NCBI RefSeq assembly: GCF_031085375.1
Contig: NZ_JAVCWF010000001.1
Location: 1,426,001 to 1,490,000 of the forward strand
Source: Lactiplantibacillus brownii
Lineage (GTDB): Bacteria; Bacillota; Bacilli; Lactobacillales; Lactobacillaceae
Length of the DNA: 64,000 bases
Direction: 5' to 3'
Both the position numbers and the translations under genes were made by a program. The notes below the pieces were generated by a model. That model worked only from the letters and a program-made list of their open reading frames with translations, did no database searches and was not told the origin of the DNA. Position 1 is the first letter of the stretch; every line of letters starts with the position of its first letter. This document shows, in pieces, positions 54,613 to 64,000 of the stretch.

Positions 54613-54995
54613 GGTGTCAAATGTAGCCCTTGTTGTGCTAACTCGTGTGCCCCACGGTTTTGACTTTCAGGAATCCACTGGGTAATTGCGACGGTACATT
54701 GGTCTTGCAGTTGTAGCAGCGTTTGCAATTCGACATTGAAGTTTTTACTGTAACCTTTGCTAACACTTTCGGCAACGATTTTACTGTCGGTGTAAAAGAA
54801 AACGGTTTGTGCTGGTCCGAATTGCGTTAAGATTTCTTTAAAACCAGCAATGGCAGCTAAGAATTCCGCGGTATGGTTATCACAATCTGGTAAAATTTGT
54901 TTGAACTGTTGCTGCTGACCGGCATTGATTAGTAATAGACCTGCGGCACTATGGTCCGTCGTTGGCTCAGTAGCGGCATCCGTATATAATTGCAT
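54609..54995 (-). CDS. RNase H-fold protein
   Basis: 128 residues of RNase HI type 1-like fold: Asp6 in YTDAATEP, Glu44 in HTAEFLAAI, Asp70 in YTDSKIV. The last acidic position reads NRGAHELA (His117 for Asp), which other RNases H tolerate. GGAGTGAG ribosome binding site. Neighbours ebsA, as seen in other lactic bacteria. Confidence 0.85.
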   Translation of the reverse strand: MQLYTDAATEPTTDHSAAGLLLINAGQQQQFKQILPDCDNHTAEFLAAIAGFKEILTQFGPAQTVFFYTDSKIVAESVSKGYSKNFNVELQTLLQLQDQCTVAITQWIPESQNRGAHELAQQGLHLTP

Positions 54996-55030
54996 TAAAG
55001 CTCACTCCATTGTGAAAGGAATTTAAATCT

Positions 55031-55417
55031 GTGAATAATTCTAAGCATACCTTTAAATATCAACCAAATCTAGCTTCTAGTCTGATTGTTTGGTCATGGA
55101 CATTATTGATCTTAATGGTTGGCATTGTTTGGTGGTTGGAAACCTTAAAGTTTAAATGGCCATTAGCCTTAATTTTCGGCATTTTTATCGTCGTCAGTGC
55201 GGCGCAGATTGGGTTGCGTCGGGTCACGATTGATCGAAATTTGATGATTTTCAGTACGGTTTTCAATCGTTCTTGGTTAGTCATTCCACGGGATCAACTG
55301 GAATTGATTACCGCTGTAAAAGGTGGGGTACAAGTCCGGATCGATGGCAATGATTATCAATTTCTGATGCCGAAGAAAAGTCGTAATCAATTGATAAATT
55401 TAGCACAAAATAATTAA
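55031..55417 (+). CDS. ebsA: EbsA-family membrane protein
   Basis: 128 residues. FKYQPNLASSLIVWSWTLLILMVGIVWWLE covers the first span; a second span follows and then a soluble C-terminal domain. The family (named after enterococcal EbsA) is membrane associated; role unclear. GTG start with GAAAGGAATTT. Confidence 0.78.
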   Translation: MNNSKHTFKYQPNLASSLIVWSWTLLILMVGIVWWLETLKFKWPLALIFGIFIVVSAAQIGLRRVTIDRNLMIFSTVFNRSWLVIPRDQLELITAVKGGVQVRIDGNDYQFLMPKKSRNQLINLAQNN

Positions 55418-55429
55418 TAACCGAACTTT

Positions 55430-55472
55430 AACGACCAAATCAAAACAAATGTTTAGATTTGGTCGTTTTTTT
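55430..55472 (+). terminator. Terminator of ebsA
   Basis: AACGACCAAATC (55430-55441) / GATTTGGTCGTT (55456-55467) then T7. Confidence 0.9.
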
Positions 55473-55485
55473 GTGCAAAAACCGT

Positions 55486-55491
55486 TATAAT
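55486..55491 (+). promoter_or_regulatory. -10 of fhs
   Basis: TATAAT at 55486-55491, 34 bases before ATG; weak -35. Confidence 0.4.
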
Positions 55492-55524
55492 TAAACTATC
55501 TTAATTAAAGGGGCGTTTTTTTGA

Positions 55525-57180
55525 ATGAAAGATATCGAAATCGCACAAAAAGTGACACCGGCACCAATTACTGAAATTGCGGCAAAAGCTGGTTTATCTG
55601 TGGAAGATATTGATCAATATGGTAGTGCCAAAGCCAAATTGAAATTACCATTACCACGGAAGACGACAAAACGAAAACTGATCCTGGTGACGTCGATTAA
55701 TCCGACGCCGGCTGGTGAAGGCAAGTCGACCGTGACGATTGGTTTAGGCGACGCGCTGACTAAAATTGGCAAATCAACGATGATCGCGCTGCGGGAACCT
55801 TCTTTAGGACCAGTCATGGGCATGAAAGGTGGCGCCACAGGTGGTGGCTACTCTCAAGTGATTCCGATGGAAGACATCAATTTACATTTTACCGGCGACA
55901 TGCACGCTTTAACGGCGGCCAATAATACCTTGGCCGCATTGATTGATAACCATATCCAACAAGGCAATGCTTTAGGAATCGATCAACGTCGGATTCAATG
56001 GAAACGAACATTGGATATTAACGATCGGACCCTACGTCGAATCGTGATCGGTTTGGGTGGGCCAACGTCAGGCGTGCCGCGTGAAGATGGGTTTGATATC
56101 ACGGTGGCCAGTGAATTAATGGCGATTTTGTGCCTATCAGAAAACATTGCTGATTTAAAGACACGAATCAAACGGATCGTCATTGGTTATACGCGTGATC
56201 GTCAACCAGTCACGGTGGCGGATTTAAAGGTTGGTGGCGCCATTGCGTTACTTTTAAAGGACGCGTTGCGGCCTAATCTCGTGCAAACACTGGCTCACAC
56301 GCCTGCAATGGTGCATGGTGGTCCATTCGCCAACATTGCACACGGCTGTAACAGTGTTTTAGCGACACAGGCTGGCTTGAACTTGGCCGATTATACGGTC
56401 ACTGAAGCTGGTTTTGGTGCCGACCTTGGTGGCGAGAAGTTTATGGATATCAACGTTCCCGCTGTTGGTCAGGCGCCTAATGCGGTCGTAATCGTGGCCA
56501 CGATTCGAGCATTGAAGATGCATGGTGGCGTGGCTTTGGCTGACCTAGGAACTGAAAATGTTGAAGCGCTCAAACAAGGTGCCGCCAACTTGGGTCATCA
56601 TATTCATGCAATGCAACAATATGGTGTGCCAGTGGTTGTGGCAATTAATGAATTTACGGCCGATACTGAGCACGAAATCCAGGCAGTCAAAGATTATTGT
56701 GCTAACTTGGGTGTGAAAGCAGTCTTAGCGGATGTCTGGGGTCAAGGTGGCGCTGGAGCAACTGATTTAGCCAAAACAGTTGTTGAATTAGCTGATCAAA
56801 AGAGTGACTTTAAACCGTTGTATGCGGCAAGTGACTCGATTGAAGCTAAAGTTAATGCCGTCGTGACTAAAATTTACGGTGGTGCCAACGTCGAATACTC
56901 TGGTAAGGCTAAACGACAATTGCGGTCATTTGCGAAATATGGCTGGGATCAATTGCCAGTTTGTATGGCAAAAACGCAATACTCATTGAGTGATAATCCT
57001 AAGCTGTTGGGCGCACCGACCGGCTTTACGATTAAAGTGCGTGAATTCGTGCCTAAATTGGGCGCCGGGTTTATCGTGGCATTAACAGGTAATGTGTTAA
57101 CCATGCCAGGCTTACCAAAGCATCCAGCGGCTTTAGATATGGATATCACGGATGAGGGTAAAATCTCTGGGTTGTTTTAA
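55525..57180 (+). CDS. fhs: Formate-tetrahydrofolate ligase
   Basis: 551 residues. Makes 10-formyl-THF from formate, ATP and THF. P-loop [11 protein letters not shown] (about 63-73), [24 protein letters not shown] and [10 protein letters not shown] are diagnostic. AAAGGGG upstream. Single gene with its own terminator. Confidence 0.97.
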   Translation: MKDIEIAQKVTPAPITEIAAKAGLSVEDIDQYGSAKAKLKLPLPRKTTKRKLILVTSINPTPAGEGKSTVTIGLGDALTKIGKSTMIALREPSLGPVMGMKGGATGGGYSQVIPMEDINLHFTGDMHALTAANNTLAALIDNHIQQGNALGIDQRRIQWKRTLDINDRTLRRIVIGLGGPTSGVPREDGFDITVASELMAILCLSENIADLKTRIKRIVIGYTRDRQPVTVADLKVGGAIALLLKDALRPNLVQTLAHTPAMVHGGPFANIAHGCNSVLATQAGLNLADYTVTEAGFGADLGGEKFMDINVPAVGQAPNAVVIVATIRALKMHGGVALADLGTENVEALKQGAANLGHHIHAMQQYGVPVVVAINEFTADTEHEIQAVKDYCANLGVKAVLADVWGQGGAGATDLAKTVVELADQKSDFKPLYAASDSIEAKVNAVVTKIYGGANVEYSGKAKRQLRSFAKYGWDQLPVCMAKTQYSLSDNPKLLGAPTGFTIKVREFVPKLGAGFIVALTGNVLTMPGLPKHPAALDMDITDEGKISGLF

Positions 57181-57203
57181 AATCTAAATTTCAACGTAAA
57201 ATG

Positions 57204-57232
57204 GTCGGCAGCTCAATCTGTCGGCTATTTTT
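57204..57232 (+). terminator. Terminator of fhs
   Basis: GTCGGCAG (57204-57211) / CTGTCGGC (57218-57225) with two G-U pairs, then TATTTTTA. Confidence 0.65.
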
Positions 57233-57267
57233 ATTGAGGTGGTCGATATCCTAAATTGCCCGATGTC

Positions 57268-57276
57268 TGGTATAAT
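57268..57276 (+). promoter_or_regulatory. Extended -10 of lspA-rluD
   Basis: TG-G-TATAAT ending at 57276. Confidence 0.5.
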
Positions 57277-57308
57277 TGAACAAGTTTAGTGAATTGTGAG
57301 GGTATGAT

Positions 57309-57758
57309 ATGTGGATTTATTGGTGTTTAATGTTTGCGTTAGTCGTTATTGATCAGCTGATTAAATCAGTCATCGTCCGCCAAATTGCCTTGGGGGCGAC
57401 TAAAACGGTGGTACCGGGATTGCTGTCATTAACAAATTTACATAATAATGGGGCGGCTTGGAGTATTTTGCAAGGTAAGCTGGGCTTTTTCTATTTGATC
57501 TCGATCGTGGCTTTAGGCGTGATGGTGTATTTGTTATGGCGACTACGGACGCATCGATTATATGAATTTGGGATTGTCTTGATGATTGCAGGGACTTTAG
57601 GCAATTTTATTGATCGAATTCGAATCGGTTACGTCGTCGATATGTTTCAATTAGATTTTATTAATTTTCCAATTTTTAACTTTGCAGATTCTTGTTTGAC
57701 CGTCGGGGTTGTTTTAATCCTGATCGCGGTTTTACGAGATGAAAGCTTTGATAAATAA
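57309..57758 (+). CDS. lspA: Lipoprotein signal peptidase II
   Basis: 149-residue four-span aspartyl protease. Conserved blocks DQLIKSV, NNGAAWSI, GNFIDRIRIGYVVDM and FNFADSCLTVG contain the catalytic Asp pair. Followed at 20 bases by rluD, a widely conserved pair. Confidence 0.96.
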   Translation: MWIYWCLMFALVVIDQLIKSVIVRQIALGATKTVVPGLLSLTNLHNNGAAWSILQGKLGFFYLISIVALGVMVYLLWRLRTHRLYEFGIVLMIAGTLGNFIDRIRIGYVVDMFQLDFINFPIFNFADSCLTVGVVLILIAVLRDESFDK

Positions 57759-57778
57759 GTCATAAAGGAGTCGATTGT

Positions 57779-58702
57779 TTGGCCGGAGCAACAACAAGGC
57801 AACAGTACACTGTGACTGATCAAACAGGCCGTTTGGATAAGGTCTTAGCCAGTTTACAAACGATTTGGACACGGTCACAGCTTGATAAATTAATTAAAAC
57901 GGACCAAATTACGGTCAATGGAAAGCTGGTACCTAGCAAGACGCCAGTCAGCACAGGCGATATCATTGTGGTTGCGGCGCAGACGGTTCAAACGACCGAG
58001 TTGGTGCCTGAAAATATACCACTGGATATTGTGTATGAAGATGACGATGTGATCGTGGTCAATAAACCTCAGGGAATGGTCGTGCATCCAGCACCGGGAC
58101 ATCCAGATCATACGTTGGTCAATGCTTTGTTGTACCACAGCCCACTTTCCACCATTAACGGGGAATTTCGACCGGGGATTGTGCACCGTATCGATAAAGA
58201 TACCTCTGGATTATTGATGGTCGCGAAGAATGATCATGCCCATCGCTCGTTGGCGGCTCAGCTAAAAGCTAAAACCAATTTGCGCGAATATGTGGCCTTA
58301 GTGCATGGTGTGATCAAGGAAGCGACCGGAACCATTAATGCACCGCTTGGTCGTTCGCCTAAAGATCGTAAAAAGCAAGCAATCGTGGCGACCGGTCGCG
58401 CGGCTGTAACCCATTTTAAGGTCTTGAAACGCTACCAGCATTATACCTTGATTGCTTGCCGGCTTGAAACGGGTCGGACCCATCAAATTCGGGTTCACCT
58501 GCAATCTATCGGGCATCCGCTTGTGGGTGATCCGCTGTATGGTCCTAAAAAAACGATCAAGGGGCATGGGCAGTTTTTGCATGCCCGTTTGTTGGGCTTT
58601 AAGCACCCGGTAACCGGTGAAATGTTGACTTTTGAGGCGCCATTACCACCGATCTTTAAAGCAACTTTAGCAAAGCTTGACAAAACTGATCTGAATCATT
58701 AA
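57779..58702 (+). CDS. rluD: RluD-family pseudouridine synthase
   Basis: 307 residues. S4 domain (RLDKVLASL...) and catalytic HRIDKDTSGLLMVAKN with Asp. TTG start 57779 has AAAGGAG eight bases upstream. Targets 23S rRNA by family. Separated from pyrR by the attenuator. Confidence 0.93.
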   Translation: MAGATTRQQYTVTDQTGRLDKVLASLQTIWTRSQLDKLIKTDQITVNGKLVPSKTPVSTGDIIVVAAQTVQTTELVPENIPLDIVYEDDDVIVVNKPQGMVVHPAPGHPDHTLVNALLYHSPLSTINGEFRPGIVHRIDKDTSGLLMVAKNDHAHRSLAAQLKAKTNLREYVALVHGVIKEATGTINAPLGRSPKDRKKQAIVATGRAAVTHFKVLKRYQHYTLIACRLETGRTHQIRVHLQSIGHPLVGDPLYGPKKTIKGHGQFLHARLLGFKHPVTGEMLTFEAPLPPIFKATLAKLDKTDLNH

Positions 58703-58703
58703 T

Positions 58704-58813
58704 CTAACAGTAATGAGAGTCCTTTAATCCGGCCCAGAGAGACTGAAAGGCACACTGTTAGCAATAACTTTCGTCGACGGTCGTGACAGCCTATGTCCGG
58801 CCGTCTTTCTTTG
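58704..58813 (+). promoter_or_regulatory. PyrR-type attenuator leader
   Basis: CTAACAGT (58704-58711) pairs with ACTGTTAG (58754-58761) around AGTCCTTTAATCCGGCCCAG and GAGAGACTGAAAGG, the PyrR-binding loop type. Then a terminator, GACGG (58776-58780) / CCGTC (58801-58805) with inner GACA/TGTC, and TTTCTTT. Against the remembered consensus ARUCCNGNGAGGYU the loop-closing U-G pair is replaced by C-A. Confidence 0.75.
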
Positions 58814-58845
58814 TAATGGCAAGTAACTCAAAAAGGGCAATTTAA

Positions 58846-59385
<540 letters not shown>

Positions 59386-59416
59386 TTTATTAATTCAAAA
59401 GTGAGAAGGGATCGAC

Positions 59417-60499
59417 ATGGCAGACCGCTACTTGATTCTTGAAGACGGCAGTGCCTACCTGGGTGAGGGTTTCGGTTCACCAGCGGTTTCTACCGGTGAG
59501 ATCGTGTTCAATACGAGCATGACGGGTTATCAAGAGATCATTACGAATCAAATCTATCATAATCAAATTATTGCGTTTACCCAGCCAACAATTGGCAGTT
59601 ATGGGATCAACCATGATAGTTATGAATCGATTTTACCAACAGTTAAAGGTGTGGTGGTACGCGATGTTGCTAGTATTTCAACCAATCGTCAGCGTCGTTG
59701 GTCACTGGACCAATATTTAAAACAACAAAATATTCCGGGAATTAGTCATATTGATACGCGCCACTTAGCCAAGCAACTGCGCGCAAGTGGTCCTATGAAA
59801 GCCAGCATCGTGGACGTGGCAGATGCCCATGCTTTTGATCAACTGGGGGCCACCGTCTTGACTAATCAACAAGTTGCTGCGGTGGCGACGCCCAAACCAT
59901 TTCCTAATCCAGATACTGGTTTGAACGTCATCGTCATTGATTTTGGGTTAAAACACGGAATTTTGCGTGAATTAAGCAAACGCTCCTGCAACGTGACGGT
60001 ATTACCCTATACTGCGACGACTGAGGAAATTATTAATTTAGATCCAGATGGTGTCGTGTTGTCGACAGGTCCTGGGAAGCCACAGGATTTGCCAGATAGT
60101 GTACTCACGATGATTCAAAACATTCAAAATCGGATTCCGTTATTTGCGATTGGCCTCGGTCATGAATTATTTGCTATGGCTAATGGGGCTCAAATTATGA
60201 AATTGTCGCCAGAACATCATGGCGCCAATCATCCGATTCGCGAGGTTATTACAAATCAAATTATTTATGCATCACAAGGTCAGGGCTATGCCGTGAACCC
60301 AGATACGATCGACCGCAATAAATTGATCACGACTTTTGTTGATTTAATAGATGGCACGATCCAAGGGTTACGTTATCGGGATTTTCCAGCATTTTCGGTA
60401 CAGTTTTTCCCAGATGGTGCTCCCGGCCCAACTGAAACGCGGGATATTTTTGATGAATTTGTCGAATCAATGCAACAAGCAAGGGGGCCCGTTTGGTGA
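59417..60499 (+). CDS. carA: Carbamoyl phosphate synthase small-subunit-like pseudoenzyme
   Basis: 360 residues. The overall CarA fold is recognised from FNTSMTGYQEIITN and DTRHLAKQLRASG (N-domain) and FAIGLGHELFAMANGAQ, HHGANHPI and SVQFFPDGAPGP (amidotransferase domain). The catalytic Cys (GICLGHQ) is Gly246, the His region SQNHGY is SQGQGY (Gln289), and QYHPEASPGP is QFFPDGAPGP (Phe331, Asp333), so all three glutaminase residues are lost. The frame is open and translated signals are good. It overlaps carB by GTGA. Confidence 0.9.
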   Translation: MADRYLILEDGSAYLGEGFGSPAVSTGEIVFNTSMTGYQEIITNQIYHNQIIAFTQPTIGSYGINHDSYESILPTVKGVVVRDVASISTNRQRRWSLDQYLKQQNIPGISHIDTRHLAKQLRASGPMKASIVDVADAHAFDQLGATVLTNQQVAAVATPKPFPNPDTGLNVIVIDFGLKHGILRELSKRSCNVTVLPYTATTEEIINLDPDGVVLSTGPGKPQDLPDSVLTMIQNIQNRIPLFAIGLGHELFAMANGAQIMKLSPEHHGANHPIREVITNQIIYASQGQGYAVNPDTIDRNKLITTFVDLIDGTIQGLRYRDFPAFSVQFFPDGAPGPTETRDIFDEFVESMQQARGPVW

Positions 60500-63057
60500 A
60501 TAATCAAGTCATTTCAAAAGTGTTAATTATTGGCGCGGGCCATAACGATATTGGTCGTGAAGGGCAACATGACGCGGCTGTGACGCAGATTGGTAGTGCC
60601 ATTCGTAAGCTGGGAATCGCTGTTATTTTGGTTGATAACAATCCCTTTTCAGTGGCGGCGGAAAATAATTTTGCGGATAAAGTCTACATTGAACCTTTAA
60701 CAGTGGGTTCATTGACCAAAATTATTCAGACGGAACAACCGGATGGCTTGATTCCGTCATTAGGTGGGATTCAAGGTGTCAATTTGATTCAAGGCCTGAT
60801 TCGAAATAATGTCTTGAAAAACAATCAGCTGCGGCTATTGCAGTGGTCACCTGAAATGATTGACATGGTTGTGAACCCGGCTTTGATGAGTAATCGCTTG
60901 AAGGATCTGACTCAGCCGGTAATTGCGTCACAGGTCGTGGCTAGTCAAGCCGAGGCGGATCAAGTGATTCGCACGGTCGGTTTTCCGGTGATCGTGAAGT
61001 CAGTCGCCCCACGTATTGAAGCTAGTCGCCAACTCTGTGAAGATGAAGAAGACTTCCAACAGGCATTAGCAAAAGGATTCAAATTATCAGCCACCAAACA
61101 ATGTATCGTGGAACAAAGCATCGTGGGCTATAAAGAGATCGAGTTTGTGGGGGTTCGTGATCATAAAGGAACCGCGTTGCTAGTCGCTGGCATGGAAAAC
61201 TTTGATCCAGTTGGGATTCATTCAGCGGATTCAATTGTATTTGCGCCAACCCAAACGATTACTGATCAGGAGTATCAACAGTTTCGTTCGGCAACTTTGA
61301 AAATCATGCAAGCGCTGCACATTGTGGGTTCTTGTCATGTGCAATTTGCGTTAGACCCAACGACGCAACAGTATTATGTGATCAAGGTCACGCCATACTT
61401 TGATCGGGCGATGGCGTTAGCTGCTCGCGCAACCGGTTATCCGTTAGCGACAATCGTGGCTAATTTGATGGCTAACTTGAGTTTAGCTGAGATCAAGTTA
61501 CCCGCAGCTTATCGAAAACAGACCGCGTTGATCGAGCCAGTGTTGGACCATATCGTTTGTCGGATTCCAATTTGGCCCTTTAATGTGTTGAAAAAGGTCA
61601 GTCATCAATTGGATACGGTCATGGAATCCACCGGGTCGGTGATTGGAATTGGTCGTTCGACTGAAGAAGCGTTGTTGAAGGGCTTGCGGGCAACCGACGA
61701 GTCTCGCTATCACGTGATTGCCAATCAACCGCAACGGTATTCAGAAGGTGAACTGATCCAACGGTTGATTCATCCGCAAGCTGGGCGCATGTTAGTCTTG
61801 TTGGAGGCACTGAATCGTGGTTACCAGATTGATGAATTGGCCGAACTGACTAAAATTGATGCTTTTTATTTTTATAAATTAAGTCATATTATTGCGATTG
61901 AAAAAGCTTTGCGTACGCATCCATTCGATGTCCACGCGCTTGGTCGTGCGAAGTATTTTGGGTTTACTGACGAGGATGCCGCTGCTGCTTGGCAAGTCAC
62001 CCCGGCGGAAGTGGCTCATTTTGCGATTGAAAATGAAATTCAAGCTACCTTCAAAGAGGTTGAGCCCACTGCTGGTGAGTTTACTGAACAAACGAATACG
62101 TACTATTCAACTTATGAATTTGATAATGAAAGTTCACAATTGGCTGGCAATCGGGCCGTTGTGATTGGTACAGGTGCCAACCGTATTGGGACCAACCATG
62201 CCAATGATTATTTAGTGTCGCAACTCTTGTTCTATCTTAAAAAAGCCGATTATCAGACCATTTTAATCAATGCTAATCCGAACAGTGTTGCCATGACCCC
62301 ACAGCTGGCGCATAAGCGGTACATTGAACCCAAACAAGTTTCTGATATCCTAAACGTTTTGGCGATTGAAAAACCGGCGGTGATCTTTACCACGTATCAC
62401 GATTATCGGCTGGGACAGCAATTGACAAAATTAGGTTATCAAGTGGTACAGATCAACAATAGCCTGCCACGCGAGCAGATCAAGACGAACGATTCGCCGG
62501 CGGTTGAAGTGATTACGGATGGTAGTGATGTTGCAATCTTTGGTATTAGTGAGATTATTGCGGGTAATAACTTGCGGTCAGGTGTACGCGGTTCAGTTGA
62601 AGTTTTTCCGATTCAAGATAAGGCGGAAAATCAGGCAATTAAGGCGTTGAGCACTGAAATTAAGCAACGCGTCTTAGCTTTTGGCGTTCCCGGATTGTAT
62701 ACGATTCGCTTGACGATTGTTGATGCGGCGTTACATTTGGCAACAATCGAACCAATGAGTTTGGCGACGATGGCGTTGATTAGCAAAGCGAGTGGCTCCA
62801 GTGTGACGCGGTTACTCTTGCATGTTAAATTAGGTGAAGCTCTCGACAAAGTGATGTACGATTATCCAGACTTGGCTAAGTTGGCGACGATTTTTGTGCA
62901 GGCCAACACCTTTCCATATAATCAGTTGCAGATTTATGACGAAGCTGAAACCACCGGTGAGCCTGGACATGCGACCGGGACCGTCATTGCACATGGTAAA
63001 ACATTGAAGGAAGCCTTGGAAGCTCTGAATGCAGGCAACGAAAGTACTGATTTTTAA
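60496..63057 (+). CDS. carB: Carbamoyl phosphate synthase large-subunit-like pseudoenzyme, shortened
   Basis: 853 residues against about 1060 in active enzymes. The first half keeps the shape, but the ATP-grasp glycine loop RPSFTLGGTGGG is KSVAPRIEASRQ (about 168-179) and the metal-binding EMNPR is KVTPY (297-301). The second half starts at NRAVVIGTGANRIG (about 552) but lacks about 90 residues of its ATP-grasp (between NNSLP and VEVITDG), and EVNPR is IEPMS (751-755). The C-terminal allosteric domain is missing. GTG 60496 overlaps the carA stop; TTG 60493 is an alternative. Confidence 0.9.
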   Translation: MNNQVISKVLIIGAGHNDIGREGQHDAAVTQIGSAIRKLGIAVILVDNNPFSVAAENNFADKVYIEPLTVGSLTKIIQTEQPDGLIPSLGGIQGVNLIQGLIRNNVLKNNQLRLLQWSPEMIDMVVNPALMSNRLKDLTQPVIASQVVASQAEADQVIRTVGFPVIVKSVAPRIEASRQLCEDEEDFQQALAKGFKLSATKQCIVEQSIVGYKEIEFVGVRDHKGTALLVAGMENFDPVGIHSADSIVFAPTQTITDQEYQQFRSATLKIMQALHIVGSCHVQFALDPTTQQYYVIKVTPYFDRAMALAARATGYPLATIVANLMANLSLAEIKLPAAYRKQTALIEPVLDHIVCRIPIWPFNVLKKVSHQLDTVMESTGSVIGIGRSTEEALLKGLRATDESRYHVIANQPQRYSEGELIQRLIHPQAGRMLVLLEALNRGYQIDELAELTKIDAFYFYKLSHIIAIEKALRTHPFDVHALGRAKYFGFTDEDAAAAWQVTPAEVAHFAIENEIQATFKEVEPTAGEFTEQTNTYYSTYEFDNESSQLAGNRAVVIGTGANRIGTNHANDYLVSQLLFYLKKADYQTILINANPNSVAMTPQLAHKRYIEPKQVSDILNVLAIEKPAVIFTTYHDYRLGQQLTKLGYQVVQINNSLPREQIKTNDSPAVEVITDGSDVAIFGISEIIAGNNLRSGVRGSVEVFPIQDKAENQAIKALSTEIKQRVLAFGVPGLYTIRLTIVDAALHLATIEPMSLATMALISKASGSSVTRLLLHVKLGEALDKVMYDYPDLAKLATIFVQANTFPYNQLQIYDEAETTGEPGHATGTVIAHGKTLKEALEALNAGNESTDF

Positions 63058-63066
63058 TTTTTTATC

Positions 63067-63099
63067 AAAGACTTGATCAACTCGATCGGGTCTTTTTTT
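63067..63099 (+). terminator. Terminator of the pyrR-carA-carB operon
   Basis: AAAGAC-TTGATC ... GATCGG-GTCTTT, T7. Confidence 0.8.
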
Positions 63100-63124
63100 A
63101 GGGGGATTTTCCGGTTTTGCCATC

Positions 63125-63153
63125 GTGACAACGGTTACAATTATCTTTATAAT
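63125..63153 (+). promoter_or_regulatory. Promoter of the histidine phosphatase gene
   Basis: GTGACA (63125-63130), 17-base spacer, TATAAT (63148-63153). Confidence 0.65.
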
Positions 63154-63190
63154 TGATTAGTAGTGAAATTCAATCAAGGAGTGGCTAAAG

Positions 63191-63781
63191 ATGTCTAAAA
63201 CACTGTATTTAATGCGTCATGGTCAGACGCTATTCAATGAATTACATAAAATCCAAGGGGCGTGTGATTCGCCACTGACGGCACGTGGTATTGCGGATGC
63301 CCAACAAGTTGGGCGAAACTTTCGTGAGCACGCGGTGCACTTTGATCAGGCTTATTGTTCAACACAAGAACGTGCCAGTGATACATTGGAATTGATCACG
63401 GATCAGCCTTACAAACGCTTGAAAGGGCTTAAGGAATGGGAGTTTGGCGTTTTTGAAGGTGAAAGTGAGCGTTTAAATCCACAGCCGGATCCTATCCGAC
63501 ACTCGCACGGCGATTTCTTCGTTCAATATGGGGGTGAATCGGATCAACAAGTTCAGGATCGAGTGGTCAAAACGTTACAAACTATCATGGCTCAGCCGGA
63601 TCATCAGCACGTTTTGGCAGTCAGCCATGGTGGTGCTTGTTTTATGTTTTTACGTCGCTGGTTACCATTTGAAGAAATTCAGCGGCGACAAATTAAACTC
63701 ACCAACTGTGCGGTCTTAAAATTTAGTTATGATGCTGGCCAGTTTACTTTTGAACAATGTTTTCAACTCGCGAAAGCATAG
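63191..63781 (+). CDS. Histidine phosphatase family protein
   Basis: 196 residues. LMRHGQTLFNE (phospho-His), Arg in the SPLTARG segment, Glu in EWEFGVFEGE and second His in AVSHGGACF complete the site. Phosphoglycerate-mutase-like; substrate unknown. CAAGGAG upstream. Confidence 0.9.
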   Translation: MSKTLYLMRHGQTLFNELHKIQGACDSPLTARGIADAQQVGRNFREHAVHFDQAYCSTQERASDTLELITDQPYKRLKGLKEWEFGVFEGESERLNPQPDPIRHSHGDFFVQYGGESDQQVQDRVVKTLQTIMAQPDHQHVLAVSHGGACFMFLRRWLPFEEIQRRQIKLTNCAVLKFSYDAGQFTFEQCFQLAKA

Positions 63782-63854
63782 CGAGCCAATTGTTACTTCT
63801 TTAAATTAAAATTATGTAAACTAATTATTGGAGACAGGGCACAGGAGGTCTAAA

Positions 63855-64000
63855 ATGACTAATATTTATGATAACGACCGCTTTTTTGAAAAATATCAAC
63901 AAATGGCCCGGAGCCAACAAGGTTTAGCAGGTGCCGACGAGTGGCCGACTTTAGAAAAACTATTGCCCGATTTTAACGGTCAGTCCGTGTTAGATTTAGG
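63855..64000 (+). CDS. SAM-dependent methyltransferase (3' end cut by window edge)
   Basis: Only 48 residues visible. MTNIYDNDRFFEKYQQMARS, then motif I start SVLDLG, typical of class I methyltransferases. AGGAGG upstream. Continues past the window. Confidence 0.75.
   Translation, partial: MTNIYDNDRFFEKYQQMARSQQGLAGADEWPTLEKLLPDFNGQSVLDL

Noticed and set aside
59400..59416. Separate promoter or T-box before carA
   Set aside because: Only 31 bases separate pyrR and carA; no room for a leader.

Overview
The window looks like a chromosomal segment of a Lactiplantibacillus (L. plantarum group) genome. The case rests on gene content typical of lactobacilli (mevalonate-pathway isoprenoid synthesis, EbsA, C69 dipeptidase, a B-type RNase P RNA, a second pyrR-linked carbamoyl phosphate synthase-like locus), AGGAGG-type ribosome binding sites, frequent TTG/GTG starts and mid-40s GC. 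I see no tRNA, rRNA, prophage or CRISPR array. The species assignment is inference from content and order, not a database match. Both edges cut a gene: ftsY on the left and a SAM methyltransferase on the right.

Layout. 0-5.8 kb: protein export and ribosome maturation block ftsY, ylxM, ffh, rpsP, khpA, rimM, trmD, rplS. 5.9-11.3 kb: small membrane proteins, a YxeA-like protein, an SPFH protein, then a four-gene ABC exporter plus histidine kinase/response regulator unit. 11.4-17.6 kb: mixed accessory region with an oxidoreductase, an Xre/TPR regulator, a broken small ORF, a TnpB gene with one nonsense codon, a P-loop kinase-like gene, an RpiB-like isomerase and a hotdog thioesterase. 17.6-28.9 kb: metabolic and stress genes (C69 dipeptidase, YitT, tautomerase, lysA, MarR plus hydrolase, glutamine amidotransferase-like protein, K+ channel, HAD phosphatase, rRNA m5C methyltransferase) and very small ORFs, including a zinc ribbon. 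29-33.2 kb: complete lower mevalonate operon mvk-mvaD-mvaK2-fni on the minus strand. 33.6-44.9 kb: dinG, ypmB, aspB, dnaD, then convergent pbp1A/recU, then ypsA, gpsB, rnpB, ypsC. 45-57 kb: hydrolase, an 810-base gene-free stretch with two elaborate RNA-like folds, nucleotide metabolism genes, membrane proteins, a nitroreductase with an operator-like palindrome, an AT-rich ArnT-like membrane protein, an FAD oxidase, an RNase H-fold protein, ebsA and fhs. 57.3-64 kb: lspA, rluD, a pyr-type attenuator, pyrR, carA-like, carB-like, a histidine phosphatase and the start of a methyltransferase.

Most notable. (1) The pyrR-carA-carB locus has long open frames, good ribosome binding sites and a PyrR-type leader, yet the encoded carbamoyl phosphate synthase has lost its chemistry. 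CarA has G, Q/F and D in place of the glutaminase Cys, His and Glu positions. CarB has lost the first ATP-grasp glycine loop and metal ligands, has a second ATP-grasp with a deletion of about 90 residues, and has no C-terminal allosteric domain. The neighbouring PyrR has changes at two positions known to matter for RNA binding. This looks like a maintained pseudoenzyme complex, perhaps regulatory. (2) At 45.93-46.31 kb there are two multi-hairpin junction structures; the first is closed by a 20-bp helix whose three G-U pairs fix the transcribed strand as plus. (3) Several operator-like palindromes sit in promoters, and a TnpB is interrupted by a single TAG.
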